Origin: Chitinophaga sp. YR627
Lineage (GTDB): Bacteria; Bacteroidota; Bacteroidia; Chitinophagales; Chitinophagaceae
Assembly (NCBI RefSeq): GCF_900114995.1
Contig: NZ_FOUX01000005.1
Location: forward strand, 310,001-374,000
Length of the DNA stretch: 64,000 nt
Direction: 5' to 3'
Shown: in pieces, positions 42,458-51,813 of the stretch
Numbering within the stretch: position 1 is the first letter of the stretch
Layout: each line of letters starts with the position of its first letter
The notes under the pieces: generated by a model
Told to the model about the DNA's origin: nothing
Databases searched by the model: none
The model's input: only the letters and a program-made list of their open reading frames with translations
Position numbers and translations under genes: made by a program

Positions 42458-44920
42458 ATGTTGTTCCACATGCAATCTGTGTTCTATAAAAACAAAAAAC
42501 GCTTAAAGTGGCTCCTCCCTGCCTGTCTGCTGGGAGCTAGCGCACTGGCATTTTATCCCGCCGATGAATGGCAGGATAAGATCACACAGGCCTTAGAACA
42601 GTACAGCAAACGCTTCCCCCAGGAAAAGGTTTACCTGCACCTGGACAAAGACTACTATGCCGCTGGGGAAACCATGTGGTTCAAAGCGTATGTTTTGCTA
42701 CAAGGCCAACCATCCCTTTCTGCAACCAACCTGTACATCGAACTGGTGGACAAAGCAGGAACCGTGGTTAACAAAAAACTGATCTCCGTGGGTGGCGCTA
42801 CCGGCGCCGGAGCGATCGAACTCCCGGAAAATCAGAAACCAGGTCAATATCAGCTACGTGCCTATACTGCATGGATGCTGAACTTTGACGCTGAATATCT
42901 CTTCTACAAAAACATTGAAATATTCGATCCGTCCAAGCAGATCGGTCCTGGCCAGAAACCGGCTACGACTGACTTTGCTGTAAACTTCTTCCCGGAAGGC
43001 GGTAACCTGATCGCAGGTGTTCCTGGACGCGTTGCGTTCAAGGCAATCGACCAGCAGGGTTATCCACAGGAAGCAAACGGTATCATTCAGAACCTGAAAG
43101 GAGAAACTGTTGCACAGGTAAAAACGACCCGTGATGGTATGGGTATGTTTGAACTGACACCTGCTGCCGGTGAAACCTACAAGGCACTGATGCAGACAAG
43201 CAAAGGCCTGCAGAAAACGGTGCTGTTACCAGTGGTGAAAACCTCAGGTATTGGTCTGAAAGTCTTCAACAAAAGCACCCGTATCTTCTACCAGACCTCT
43301 CCTGCTACAAAAGACGATCCGATGTACAACAACCTGATGATCGTTGCGCAGATGCAGCAGCACATCGTGTACAAGGCGAAACTGAATGCAGCTGAAGGTC
43401 AGATGAGCGGTTTCATTCCTACCAAAGAGTTACCTTCCGGTATTCTGCAACTGACCGTCTTCAACAGCGATGGTTTACCGCTGGCGGAAAGACTGGCTTT
43501 CGTAAGAAAGAACGACTTCCTGTCACTGGGCCTGCAGAACCTGGCCATCAATACACAACCAAGACAGAAGAATACCCTGGAGATCAAAATCCCTGATACG
43601 ATGCTGACCAGTTTGTCCGTATCTATCATAGATGCTGACCAGATCGTAAAAGACCAGGATGAGAACAACATCATCTCCAACCTGCTGATGACTTCTGATC
43701 TGAAAGGTTATATCTCTAATCCGGCACAATATTTCAAAGATGCAGACCCGACCACCCTGTCAGGCCTGGATCTGGTGATGATGACAAACGGATGGAGAAG
43801 ATTCAGCTGGGAAAAGATCCTGCATAACTACATGCCGGACATTAAATACCCTTACGAGCAGGGCTTACTGCTGAAAGGCGTGGCGACTACCAACAAGGGC
43901 ATCGCGCCACTTTCCAATGGTAAAGTTGACTTTATCCTGAAGCAGCCGATCGATACATCTACCGCATTCTCTTCTGTAACTACCAATGATAAAGGTGAGT
44001 TTGCAGTTGACCGTCTGCAGTTCGTTGATACCATCAATGTATTCTACCGTGCAAACGATCCTAACAAAGCATGGAAAGACGTATCTGTAAAATTTGAGCC
44101 ACACTTCTTCGAAAGCGGTTCAACCGTAACACTGCCTTATCCGTTCAGAAATACACTGGAAATAGAGAACAAAGTACTGACTTCTTACCTATCCACTGTA
44201 GCTGAAAATTCAGCGGTGACCAGATCTATGGCTAACAAACCGATCTTCCTGAAAGAGATCAACGTACGTGAAAAACGTCTCAGCAAAACGGAGAACGTTG
44301 AAGCGCGTTACGCTTCAGGTATGTTCCATGCAGGTGATGGTTACTCATTTGACCTGACAAGAGATGAAGCGGGCAGTCTTAGCATCTTCCAGTACCTGCA
44401 GTCTAAAGTGCCAGGTCTGACAGTAAACCTTTCTGACCCAACTACCGGTCCTTCCTTACAATGGCGTGGTGGTCCTCCGGTATTGTTCCTGAATGAAATG
44501 CCTACCAACATCAATATGCTGAGTAACATCAACATCGGCGATGTGGCATTCATCAAGGTACTGCGTCCTACCTTCGTAGGTGGTTTCGGTGGTAGCTCTG
44601 GCGCTATCGCAGTATACACCAGAAAAGGCGGTGACAGCAAAAACGATGTGGACACACGTGGTTTTGAGAAATACAAAAAAGGTGGTTATAACATCGTGAA
44701 AGAATTCTACGCACCGGATTACACCGTTCGTAAAGAAATTCACATCCTCCAGGACAAGCGACTGACGCTTTACTGGAACCCGAACCTGGTTGCAGATTCA
44801 CTGACACATACCGCAAAGGTCTCCTTCTATAACAACGACTTCACAAGACGTTTCCGTATAGTAGTAGAAGGTATGGGTGAAGACGGATCATTAGGACACA
44901 CGGAACAACTCTTGCAATAA
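42458..44920 (+). CDS. MG2-domain/TonB plug-like outer-membrane protein
   Basis: An 820-residue protein. The first Met in frame is 42458 (42470 also possible); an upstream TTG was not used. An N-terminal hydrophobic helix is followed by MG2/alpha-2-macroglobulin-like strands (KVYLHLDKDYYAAGETMWFKA). Near the C-terminus TonB plug-like features appear (FQYLQSKVPGLTVNLSD, FLNEMPTNINMLSNI, VGGFGGSSGAIAVYTRKG). These plug-containing proteins without a barrel are common in Bacteroidota and may guard or scaffold at the outer membrane. Role unknown. Confidence 0.8.
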   Translation: MLFHMQSVFYKNKKRLKWLLPACLLGASALAFYPADEWQDKITQALEQYSKRFPQEKVYLHLDKDYYAAGETMWFKAYVLLQGQPSLSATNLYIELVDKAGTVVNKKLISVGGATGAGAIELPENQKPGQYQLRAYTAWMLNFDAEYLFYKNIEIFDPSKQIGPGQKPATTDFAVNFFPEGGNLIAGVPGRVAFKAIDQQGYPQEANGIIQNLKGETVAQVKTTRDGMGMFELTPAAGETYKALMQTSKGLQKTVLLPVVKTSGIGLKVFNKSTRIFYQTSPATKDDPMYNNLMIVAQMQQHIVYKAKLNAAEGQMSGFIPTKELPSGILQLTVFNSDGLPLAERLAFVRKNDFLSLGLQNLAINTQPRQKNTLEIKIPDTMLTSLSVSIIDADQIVKDQDENNIISNLLMTSDLKGYISNPAQYFKDADPTTLSGLDLVMMTNGWRRFSWEKILHNYMPDIKYPYEQGLLLKGVATTNKGIAPLSNGKVDFILKQPIDTSTAFSSVTTNDKGEFAVDRLQFVDTINVFYRANDPNKAWKDVSVKFEPHFFESGSTVTLPYPFRNTLEIENKVLTSYLSTVAENSAVTRSMANKPIFLKEINVREKRLSKTENVEARYASGMFHAGDGYSFDLTRDEAGSLSIFQYLQSKVPGLTVNLSDPTTGPSLQWRGGPPVLFLNEMPTNINMLSNINIGDVAFIKVLRPTFVGGFGGSSGAIAVYTRKGGDSKNDVDTRGFEKYKKGGYNIVKEFYAPDYTVRKEIHILQDKRLTLYWNPNLVADSLTHTAKVSFYNNDFTRRFRIVVEGMGEDGSLGHTEQLLQ

Positions 44921-44939
44921 GCTATATACTGGCTGACAA

Positions 44940-44976
44940 AAAAATAGTCCATAGTTCATCACTATGGACTATTTTT
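44940..44976 (+). terminator. Strong terminator
   Basis: Fifteen-base perfect arms (44940-44954, 44962-44976) with a seven-base loop, A-run and T-run flanks, after the MG2-like gene. Confidence 0.9.
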
Positions 44977-44998
44977 ATTTATACAACATGCCAGGAAT

Positions 44999-46168
44999 AT
45001 GAACAATCATGTGAACATTCACCCAAAAGGCTGGCAGGCCCCCAAAAGTCTACTTTTATTAGTAATTACAGTCTGCCTGACAACACTACTCACCCAAACG
45101 GCCGCTGCCCAACGACTCAAACCCGGATTTGACGCCAGTGAGTATCTTGATCTGCTTAGTATGGACTTTCTGACGGCAGATACTCCCTGGACCAATAAAC
45201 AGATCACCATTCCTGAAAATGCGCAATTGATATACCGCTCTCCGGAGACCGGCTTATACAATCGCTGGGACCTCTGGAAACGTGACGATAAAACAGCCAT
45301 GATCATTATCCGGGGAACTGTCGGGAACAAGGAATCCTGGATGGAGAATTTCTTTGCGGGGATGATACCAGCCACCGGTCAGTTACAGCTCAATGACAGC
45401 ACCCGGTTTAGCTATAAACTGGCTAAGGATGAAAGAGCCTATGTACATGCCGGCTGGACCCTGGCACTTGCCAGTATGGCCCCGGATATCGTAGCGCATA
45501 TCAGGACCTGCTATCAGCAGGGTATCCGTGAATTCCTCATCTCAGGACACAGCCAGGGAGGCGCTATCAGTTTCCTGTTGCGCTCTTATCTGCAATACCT
45601 TGAAGAACCCGGTTTTCCCAAAGATATCATATACAAAACCTATTGCAGTGCCGCCCCTAAACCAGGCAACCTGTATTACGCCTATGACTTCGATTTTATC
45701 ACGGGGAATGGATGGGGCTTTCGTGTAGTGAATGTAAGGGACTGGGTACCGGAAACACCTTTTTCTATTCAGACCACCCGGGATTTCAATTCCCCAAACC
45801 CTTTCACGAACGTAAAAGGTGCACTCAAAAAACAGAACATTTTCGTCCGGCTTGTCATCGGTTCTATGTACAATAAACTGGATCGCAGTACCAAAAGAGC
45901 CAGCCGCCGGATGCAGAAAATGCTGGGCAAAAGACTCGCCGGTCTGGTAAAGAAATCAGTACCAGGTTATGCACCTCCTCCCTTTATGGAAAGCCATAAC
46001 TATAGTCCGGCAGGTACGCCCATCATCCTGTATCCGGACGCAGCGTATGACAGCAAACACGTTTTCGATGGAAAAAACATCTTCCTTCATCACATGTATG
46101 CACCCTACCAGGAAATGGTAAAAAGTATCTATCAATCTAACTTATCAGAGAAGACTTCGGATCGTTAA
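44999..46168 (+). CDS. Secreted class 3 lipase-like hydrolase
   Basis: A 389-residue protein with a long N-terminal signal peptide (residues ~17-38, ending AAAQ). The Lipase_3 motif is GHSQGG (Ser185), followed by AAPKPGNLYYAYDF and VVNVRDWVPETPF, which carries the acidic residue. A basic linker (TKRASRRMQKMLGKRL) lies in the C-terminal half. It probably hydrolyses lipids or esters in the periplasm or outside the cell. Its stop lies inside the first of four phased TTAAC repeats of the downstream promoter. Confidence 0.87.
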   Translation: MNNHVNIHPKGWQAPKSLLLLVITVCLTTLLTQTAAAQRLKPGFDASEYLDLLSMDFLTADTPWTNKQITIPENAQLIYRSPETGLYNRWDLWKRDDKTAMIIIRGTVGNKESWMENFFAGMIPATGQLQLNDSTRFSYKLAKDERAYVHAGWTLALASMAPDIVAHIRTCYQQGIREFLISGHSQGGAISFLLRSYLQYLEEPGFPKDIIYKTYCSAAPKPGNLYYAYDFDFITGNGWGFRVVNVRDWVPETPFSIQTTRDFNSPNPFTNVKGALKKQNIFVRLVIGSMYNKLDRSTKRASRRMQKMLGKRLAGLVKKSVPGYAPPPFMESHNYSPAGTPIILYPDAAYDSKHVFDGKNIFLHHMYAPYQEMVKSIYQSNLSEKTSDR

Positions 46169-46232
46169 CATGAGGTTAACCAACTGATTAACTTGAAATT
46201 AACAGTTCGATTTTTTTTTCGAGGTATGTTTG
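46165..46232 (+). promoter_or_regulatory. Promoter with phased TTAAC repeats
   Basis: TTAAC occurs at 46165, 46176, 46188 and 46199, spaced 11, 12 and 11 bp. TATGTTTG (46225-46232) matches TAnnTTTG. TTCGA and TCGA flank a T-run between them. The repeat array resembles that upstream of the SusC/SusD locus (26665-26691) and probably binds a regulator on one DNA face. Confidence 0.55.
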
Positions 46233-46237
46233 TATCG

Positions 46238-46466
46238 ATAAAAGCAAAAGCACGTTGTCCTTTACTACCAGGTTCTCATACAAAGGTATGGGAGCTTGGA
46301 TGGTAAGGGGTTCTAAAAAAGAAATTACTATACAAGTCCTGCAAATTATTAGAGGGGGATATTGTAGCTAAATATACTTTACATGGCCACCAGATTACAT
46401 ACACTGTGGTCAATCAAATCAAAAACCAACTAACGAAAAAGGTCTCGTTTTCACGAGACCTTTTTG
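46238..46466 (+). ncRNA. Candidate structured small RNA (about 230 nt)
   Basis: Between the promoter at 46225 and the terminator at 46465 no credible ORF is found, but hairpins are. GGTTCTCATAC and GTATGGGAGCT pair around an AAAG loop (about 46270-46297), extended by CCTTTACTACCA with TGGATGGTAAGG. A second stem is GGCCACCAG with CTGTGGTC (46385-46411). The unit ends in a perfect 13-base terminator. It does not match tmRNA, SRP or RNase P patterns I know. The 5' end is inferred. Confidence 0.6.
46436..46465 (+). terminator. Terminator of the small RNA
   Basis: AAAAAGGTCTCGT (46436-46448), TTTC, ACGAGACCTTTTT (46453-46465), perfect 13-base stem. Confidence 0.9.
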
Positions 46467-46884
46467 CTGTCTAAACATGTAGCAAACGATGTAACAGTTA
46501 TTGCTTTAAATAATGATGATCTGCTCCCGACACTGTCCTTTTCCATCGTCTCTTACACTGTTTCACCGGCACTCATAAGCAGAAAATAACTGGACAGTCT
46601 GGTTTCCGCAAAGCGGCTATTTTCTTAATAAGATATATGCTGTTTTCCGCGCTGTTTATTATCTCTTTCACACCAGTTCCCACACTCATAAGTAGAAATC
46701 ATGCAGCAATCAGGCTTTCCAAAATATGCATGTTATTGTCCATAATATATGCCTTGCTTTTTATTGCTTCCTGCCCTGTCCGGGAGCCAATATTCTGTTT
46801 AATAAGATGCATCTCACATACTACTCCTTTCTATATCTCTTTCTCACTCAAAAGCAGCAAACAACGCAAGGCAAAAACATGCTC
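46467..46884. other. AT-rich intergenic region with degenerate repeats
   Basis: No gene is supported. CACTCATAAG recurs at about 46569 and 46684 in similar context with ~115 bp spacing, and CTCTTTC-like segments recur nearby, suggesting a decayed repeat. An 83-codon plus-strand frame lacks a start signal and a coherent composition, so it is not called. Confidence 0.3.
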
Positions 46885-48090
46885 TTAATCCCTCAGCTTA
46901 TGCAAAAAAGTAGACAATTTAAACAACAACTCATCCTGTAAACCTGCACGTAGTTTCGCCTCTTCATCCGTGATACCCAGCTTACGCATCCGCTGATAAT
47001 AACCATAAGAACCACCGATCAGTTCAAGACACTCTTCGATCTTTCCCCTGATCTCCGCTTCCTTACTCTTCTTATCATATTCTTTTCTGGAAAGGATCTT
47101 ATCCACGAAGTACAGATTGTCCTTCGTCTCCACCCATTTCCCTCTGGACTGATGCTGGGGCTTATAAACCTCCAGATGACAATCATCCAGCTGTAACACC
47201 TGACCAAACTCCGCTCTGACGTCTATCGCGATAGGTTTATCTTTCTGCGAACCAGACAGTTTCTTTTTGATAAAAGCACCGATCTCTGCGCCCAGTTCCG
47301 CGCTGGATTGTAATACCTGGTTCAGCTGAGAGAACTCCATGACCATAGTAACACGGATATAGCGGCTGCCTGATTTCAGCTTACCAATAATACTTGGCAT
47401 TTGCTGCTCATCAAACAGGATATCCTCGACCTGCAGTTTACTCACCATACGCAGATTAGGCGTATACCCTTCAGAAGCAGGCAGGGCTTTTTTCCCGGCT
47501 GATTTTGCGTTCTGCTGTTTGAGGGACTGCTGCGCGTAATCATCTATAAAACGGAGCTCATGATCTTTCATACGGTGATACAGTTCATGCGTATTATAGT
47601 TCATGATCTTTCCGAGCAACAATATGTCGTCCCAGACGTCTGCGTATTGCACTTTCTTCAGTTCCTCGAGCACATCAGCAGCAATAATATTCCTGCGATA
47701 CAGCAACTCCCCTATCAGGAAAACGGAATAATCATTGACCGGATACCCTAATTCAGGCAACAGGTCATATGGTGTTTTTTTCTGCTCCTTTGCCTGGTCC
47801 AGCTGCTCCAGGTCAGAAATCACAGGAGCCAGCAGGTATTTACGTGCTGCAGTCCGCAATTTCTTACTCACATAATCAAGTAAATGATCATTCACTTCAC
47901 GCTGGCTGACAAAGTCATGCAATATCTGCACAAAACGCTTGGAAGAAGGCAAGCCGAACTGTAGCAGAATATCATTCTCCATATCCAGCACACTTGCGCC
48001 ACCCGCCTGTTCCCGGCTGGTTTTACTCCGCGTTTCCTGCCGTTGGCAGCGCTGATAATATTCCTGTAATTTCAGTTTAAGCTTATCCAT
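46885..48090 (-). CDS. Protein of unknown function (401 aa)
   Basis: A 401-residue soluble, mostly helical protein with charged ends (KLQEYYQRCQRQETR at the N-terminus, ELLFKLSTFLHKLRD at the C-terminus). The middle contains a beta-rich part (VEDILFDEQQMPSIIGKLKSGSRYIRV, cited by the parts LFDEQQMPSI and GSRYIRV) and a run of Lys/Glu. No signal peptide, membrane segment or known catalytic motif is visible. I do not recognise the family. It is monocistronic. Convergent with the small RNA; its 3' end lies in AT-rich DNA. Confidence 0.7.
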   Translation of the reverse strand: MDKLKLKLQEYYQRCQRQETRSKTSREQAGGASVLDMENDILLQFGLPSSKRFVQILHDFVSQREVNDHLLDYVSKKLRTAARKYLLAPVISDLEQLDQAKEQKKTPYDLLPELGYPVNDYSVFLIGELLYRRNIIAADVLEELKKVQYADVWDDILLLGKIMNYNTHELYHRMKDHELRFIDDYAQQSLKQQNAKSAGKKALPASEGYTPNLRMVSKLQVEDILFDEQQMPSIIGKLKSGSRYIRVTMVMEFSQLNQVLQSSAELGAEIGAFIKKKLSGSQKDKPIAIDVRAEFGQVLQLDDCHLEVYKPQHQSRGKWVETKDNLYFVDKILSRKEYDKKSKEAEIRGKIEECLELIGGSYGYYQRMRKLGITDEEAKLRAGLQDELLFKLSTFLHKLRD

Positions 48091-48343
48091 ATATTTATCT
48101 GATTAAATCAACTTATAATAGCATTTCTTTCCTTTCGGACAAAAGACTGCACCGTCCGTTTCCAGACCAGGGCCATAGCAATGCCAGCGGCAATGCAGAC
48201 GCTGCTGTAGCGAGCACAATTACTTGTTTTACAATAAGTTATTCAATGGGAGTAGTATAGCGATTCTAATGGGAAGAATGCAAATATACACATTTTGGGA
48301 TTCCACCCCAATCTGCTCTGTAATCAAATTGTAAAGTGCTGTT

Positions 48344-49012
48344 TTAGTGGATAGCGGCCTTTGCACGTTCCCAGAATGCCAGTCTGTCGTCATAACCGTT
48401 CAAACCGCCATTGATCTTGATCGTCAGCCACTGGAATTTATTATAGACCTTTCCCTTGAAGGTCGTTGTCCAGTTGTCAGACTGGTCAGCAATGTCGTTT
48501 AGCCCCTTATAAACGGTCCAGAACCAGCAGGCAGATGCAACCGCATACTGTGGAGTCACCAGCAGGTCTGCACTGTCCTGAAAGGTTTTCTTGTCGCCAG
48601 TCAGGGCTTTGCTGCAATCACCGTAGGTCTTCCGGCCGGTCAACTGTATAAGTCCCCTGCCACGGAAGCGCCAGCCATCTCCGCTTTCTTCGGGACCATT
48701 CCCCAGGCGGCCGGCATATACCTTATTAGCGATCTTTTCCGGTTTAGCGGCATACGCCTGTGCCGTTGCCAGGTCAGGAAAGTATTTGGGAAATACCTTA
48801 AGCAGTCTTTCTGCTTTATAATTCAGATTTTCGGTCACAACGCTGAACTGACCGCTTTCATGGGCCAGGTGTGCCAGAAATGCACAACCTCTTGCAGGTG
48901 TATTGATTTGATATACAGGCATTTCCTGATTCAGATAGGGCAGGTATTGCTGGATATTGGCGGGCGTAGCCGCAGGCATAACAGCCTTTAATTGTTCGCT
49001 GGTAATATTCAT
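48344..49012 (-). CDS. GH19 chitinase/endolysin-like enzyme
   Basis: A 222-residue glycoside hydrolase family 19 domain with catalytic Glu52 in AHLAHESGQFSVV and a second acid in TENLNY (Glu61). FRGRGLIQLTGRKTYG and INGGLNGYDDRLAFW follow. The short length and lack of signal peptide match phage-type GH19 lysozymes more than secreted plant-like chitinases. Substrate could be chitin or peptidoglycan. It is monocistronic, 34 bp downstream of the large TPR kinase's stop on the other side; no holin is nearby. Confidence 0.9.
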   Translation of the reverse strand: MNITSEQLKAVMPAATPANIQQYLPYLNQEMPVYQINTPARGCAFLAHLAHESGQFSVVTENLNYKAERLLKVFPKYFPDLATAQAYAAKPEKIANKVYAGRLGNGPEESGDGWRFRGRGLIQLTGRKTYGDCSKALTGDKKTFQDSADLLVTPQYAVASACWFWTVYKGLNDIADQSDNWTTTFKGKVYNKFQWLTIKINGGLNGYDDRLAFWERAKAAIH

Positions 49013-49045
49013 GAGGTTTTTGAGATTAACACTACAAATGTAATG

Positions 49046-51334
49046 TTAAACGTACTCACCCGGCACTAAATCTTCCTCCTCATTATACAAAACAGAATGT
49101 TCTTCCCATTGCTCCCGGAACCTGATATTCAGGGTCAATCCGTCCTTATTTTCCAGTTCCAGGGTACCATCCAGCTGCTGTGTCAGCGTATCGATCAGAC
49201 TCATACCAAACGTGCCCTTTTTACGCTGGGTCCTGAAGTCCGCCGGTAATCCAACGCCATCATCAGCAACGCTCAGCAGAAACATCCTTTCCGGCAGTTG
49301 TTTCAGCAGCACACAGATATTCCCCTTTCCCCGCTCAGGAAATGCATACTTGATGGCATTGGTAATGGCTTCATTCAGTAGCAGCCCCACAGGGGTCGCC
49401 TGTGATACATCCAGTAATACCGGTGCTATTTCCATATGAAAACGGATATCGTCCACACAGTCGCATCCCAATCGCAGATTACCCACCAGTTCGTTGATAT
49501 AACTGGGCATATCTATCAAACCCGCATTTTCCACCTGATACAGTTTCTGATGTAACAGGGCAATTGCCTGCATACGCAGACGGCTATCACGGATAGCTGC
49601 AAGCGCCGAACCTTCTTCCATATGTGCCGCCTGTGTGTTCAGCAGACTTACGACGATCTGCAGGTTATTCTTTACCCGGTGATGGATCTCCTTTACCAGC
49701 CAGTCCTTCTCCCGGATCAGTTTTTTGAGGGACAGGTTCTGCCGGTTGATCTGGTTCTGTTTGGATTGCAACTCCCGGTTGGTCCGCTGTTTCAGGCGAT
49801 ATCTGTTGTACCCAAGTATCAGCAGTAAGAATAACAATACCGCGCCAGCAATAATGAGATTCCGTACGATCGTCACCCTTTTCAATTCTGCTTTCTGCAA
49901 TTGCGCCTGCTGGTGCAGCAACACAATATCCCGCTCTTTTAATTTCAGGTCCTTTGCTTTTCTGATTGTTTCAAACTCTACCTGCACCCTGGCAAACTGC
50001 TTTTTCTTCGTCTCCACCATCATAGAGTCTTCCAGCTTTTTATAGGTCTTATAATGTTCAAATGCGGCAGCAAAATTCCCCCTGGCCGAATCTATTCTCG
50101 ACCATGTCAGCTGATTCTCCGCCATCATATTTATACGGGCTCTCTGATAAACCTGCTCATCATATAACTTAAGTAATTTTGCAGCCGCATCAAACGCATG
50201 CACATGCATATAGTATATAATAGCAGAACGATAAAAGGGTATTCTATACCAGGATGAAAGTCTGACTTTATCAATGATCGCCAATGATTCATTCAGGTAA
50301 AATTTCGCCAGCATCGTCCGCCCCATTTCTGTATAGGTATGCACATATATACCATTTATCCGTACCCTTGTTTCATAATCATCCGCAGGTATGGGAAATT
50401 GCTTTAACATCGTCGTGAGATACTGTACCCGCTCATTTTTATCGCTGATCTCTGTAGTAACATTCGGTACCAGCATCCATATGGCATCCATATCCCTATG
50501 TCGCTCTGCCACTGTAAGCGCCTTGAGAAAAAACTCTTTTGCCTTCTCCCGCTCGTCTATCTCATAATAAGCAAGGCCCATCCTGTTGTACACCGTACAT
50601 AACTGCATAGAGCTGTCTCGTTCTTCCGCCACAGCTACCGCCATCTCACAATACCGGATCGCCTCAATCGGATTACTTCTGACCGAATACTGACTCCCGA
50701 TGAGATAGTAGACACCCTGCAGGTCTTTATAACCTATGTTTTTGAAGATCCGCAGGGCTTCCAGTGACATGTTCAGGTCTTCACCACTGTCTGTGATCTC
50801 TGAAAGGAATACCAGTTCTTTAGCATACGTCAGGCTATCACCGGATTCTTTATACAACTGTACCGCCCTCTCCTCGTAATAGATCTTCTGACTCCGTTCG
50901 TCCACCTTTATATTTCCCGGATACATCGACCGTTCCTTCCAGGCATTGCCCTGCTCCATCTTAGTACCGTAGCGGGTCAGCTGCGCAATAGCCTGATCTG
51001 CATAAGGACGTCCCTGCGCTGTATCTCCTTTCTCCCGCCATGCCTGTGAAATGACGAGATAACTCAACCCTGTTCCCCTGGAATATTTAAGACGCTGACT
51101 GAGGTCCTTAGCCTGATGGCCCAGTAACACAGCGGAGTCAAGATCGACTGCCTGTTCACCGGGTTTAAATACATAAAAGTGGGCTATTTTCAACAGCAGA
51201 CTTACACTCCCCGTATCTGCCCCTGCTTTTTTGAGCTGCTGTAAAAGCTGTGGTATCGCTTTCGTATATTCATCCTGTGCCTGCATGGTATGGGTAAACA
51301 GTAGACTTGCTAAAATCATCAGTATTGGTCGCAT
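49046..51334 (-). CDS. TPR-containing membrane sensor histidine kinase (HisKA_2)
   Basis: A 762-residue kinase. ATG 51334 gives a signal peptide (MRPILMILASLLFTHTMQAQ). About 440 residues of tetratricopeptide-like repeats face the periplasm, then a coiled coil, one membrane helix (~residue 500) and another coiled coil. The HisKA_2 motif EIHHRVKNNLQI (about residue 550) precedes an ATPase domain with NEAITNAIKYAFP, DDGVGLP and GTFGMSLIDTLTQQL. No response regulator gene is adjacent, so the partner is encoded elsewhere. Confidence 0.92.
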   Translation of the reverse strand: MRPILMILASLLFTHTMQAQDEYTKAIPQLLQQLKKAGADTGSVSLLLKIAHFYVFKPGEQAVDLDSAVLLGHQAKDLSQRLKYSRGTGLSYLVISQAWREKGDTAQGRPYADQAIAQLTRYGTKMEQGNAWKERSMYPGNIKVDERSQKIYYEERAVQLYKESGDSLTYAKELVFLSEITDSGEDLNMSLEALRIFKNIGYKDLQGVYYLIGSQYSVRSNPIEAIRYCEMAVAVAEERDSSMQLCTVYNRMGLAYYEIDEREKAKEFFLKALTVAERHRDMDAIWMLVPNVTTEISDKNERVQYLTTMLKQFPIPADDYETRVRINGIYVHTYTEMGRTMLAKFYLNESLAIIDKVRLSSWYRIPFYRSAIIYYMHVHAFDAAAKLLKLYDEQVYQRARINMMAENQLTWSRIDSARGNFAAAFEHYKTYKKLEDSMMVETKKKQFARVQVEFETIRKAKDLKLKERDIVLLHQQAQLQKAELKRVTIVRNLIIAGAVLLFLLLILGYNRYRLKQRTNRELQSKQNQINRQNLSLKKLIREKDWLVKEIHHRVKNNLQIVVSLLNTQAAHMEEGSALAAIRDSRLRMQAIALLHQKLYQVENAGLIDMPSYINELVGNLRLGCDCVDDIRFHMEIAPVLLDVSQATPVGLLLNEAITNAIKYAFPERGKGNICVLLKQLPERMFLLSVADDGVGLPADFRTQRKKGTFGMSLIDTLTQQLDGTLELENKDGLTLNIRFREQWEEHSVLYNEEEDLVPGEYV

Positions 51335-51511
51335 AGAAGGACGTCTCTTTTTTGTTCGCTGTGCACAATGAGATAACGAATCCCATACCAACATCTAAAC
51401 AACTAATTATCAGTACATTGCCATCTATTATCAAGACAAAATTTTACGATATATGGATAATTCGCAGAAATTCTCGCCATTTCGTGATTTCTCCCATGTC
51501 CCGTAAACGCA

Positions 51512-51542
51512 ATAAGGAGTCCGCATATAACGAACTCCTTAT
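51512..51542 (-). terminator. Probable terminator of the small Arg/Pro-rich gene
   Basis: ATAAGGAGT (51512-51520) pairs with ACTCCTTAT (51534-51542) across a 13-base loop. It lies 24 bases downstream of the small gene's stop on the minus strand. T-run is weak. Confidence 0.5.
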
Positions 51543-51565
51543 CATACTATTATCGTATCTACAAC

Positions 51566-51787
51566 CTATCTCACTACCACCACAGGACGCCTGCAAACGA
51601 TCCTGCGGGGACGTACTACCACTACCGGTGCAGGCCGTACCACGACAGGACGGGGTGCAACAATGACTGCCGGACGGGGCGCCAGTAATACAGGGGTTGG
51701 TCCTACCCGTACAATGACATGCTGTGCATGTACCCTGTTGCCCGGTAGTGAAAGACCAGCTATCATCAGTATGATCAGACTTTTCAT
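51566..51787 (-). CDS. Small secreted Arg/Pro/Val-rich protein
   Basis: A 73-residue protein with a signal peptide (MKSLIILMIAGLSLPGNRVHAQ). The mature part is a low-complexity strand of repeats such as APRPAVIVAPRPVVVRPAP and VVVVRPRRIVCRRPVVVVR, strongly cationic with one cysteine. No family recognised. It is 26 bp downstream of the Spy-like gene on the same strand, suggesting an operon. Similar cationic proline-rich sequences can bind membranes, nucleic acids or ribosomes; function is unknown. Confidence 0.7.
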   Translation of the reverse strand: MKSLIILMIAGLSLPGNRVHAQHVIVRVGPTPVLLAPRPAVIVAPRPVVVRPAPVVVVRPRRIVCRRPVVVVR

Positions 51788-51813
51788 GGTGTTACATTTT
51801 CGGTATGAAACAA

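Noticed and set aside
46238..46466. tmRNA, SRP RNA or RNase P RNA
   Set aside because: No tag peptide, no GGAA-type SRP hairpin and no RNase P core pattern; the length and folding differ.
46637..46888. An 83-codon plus-strand ORF in the gap after the small RNA
   Set aside because: No credible start context, low-complexity hydrophobic composition, and AT-rich decayed-looking DNA.
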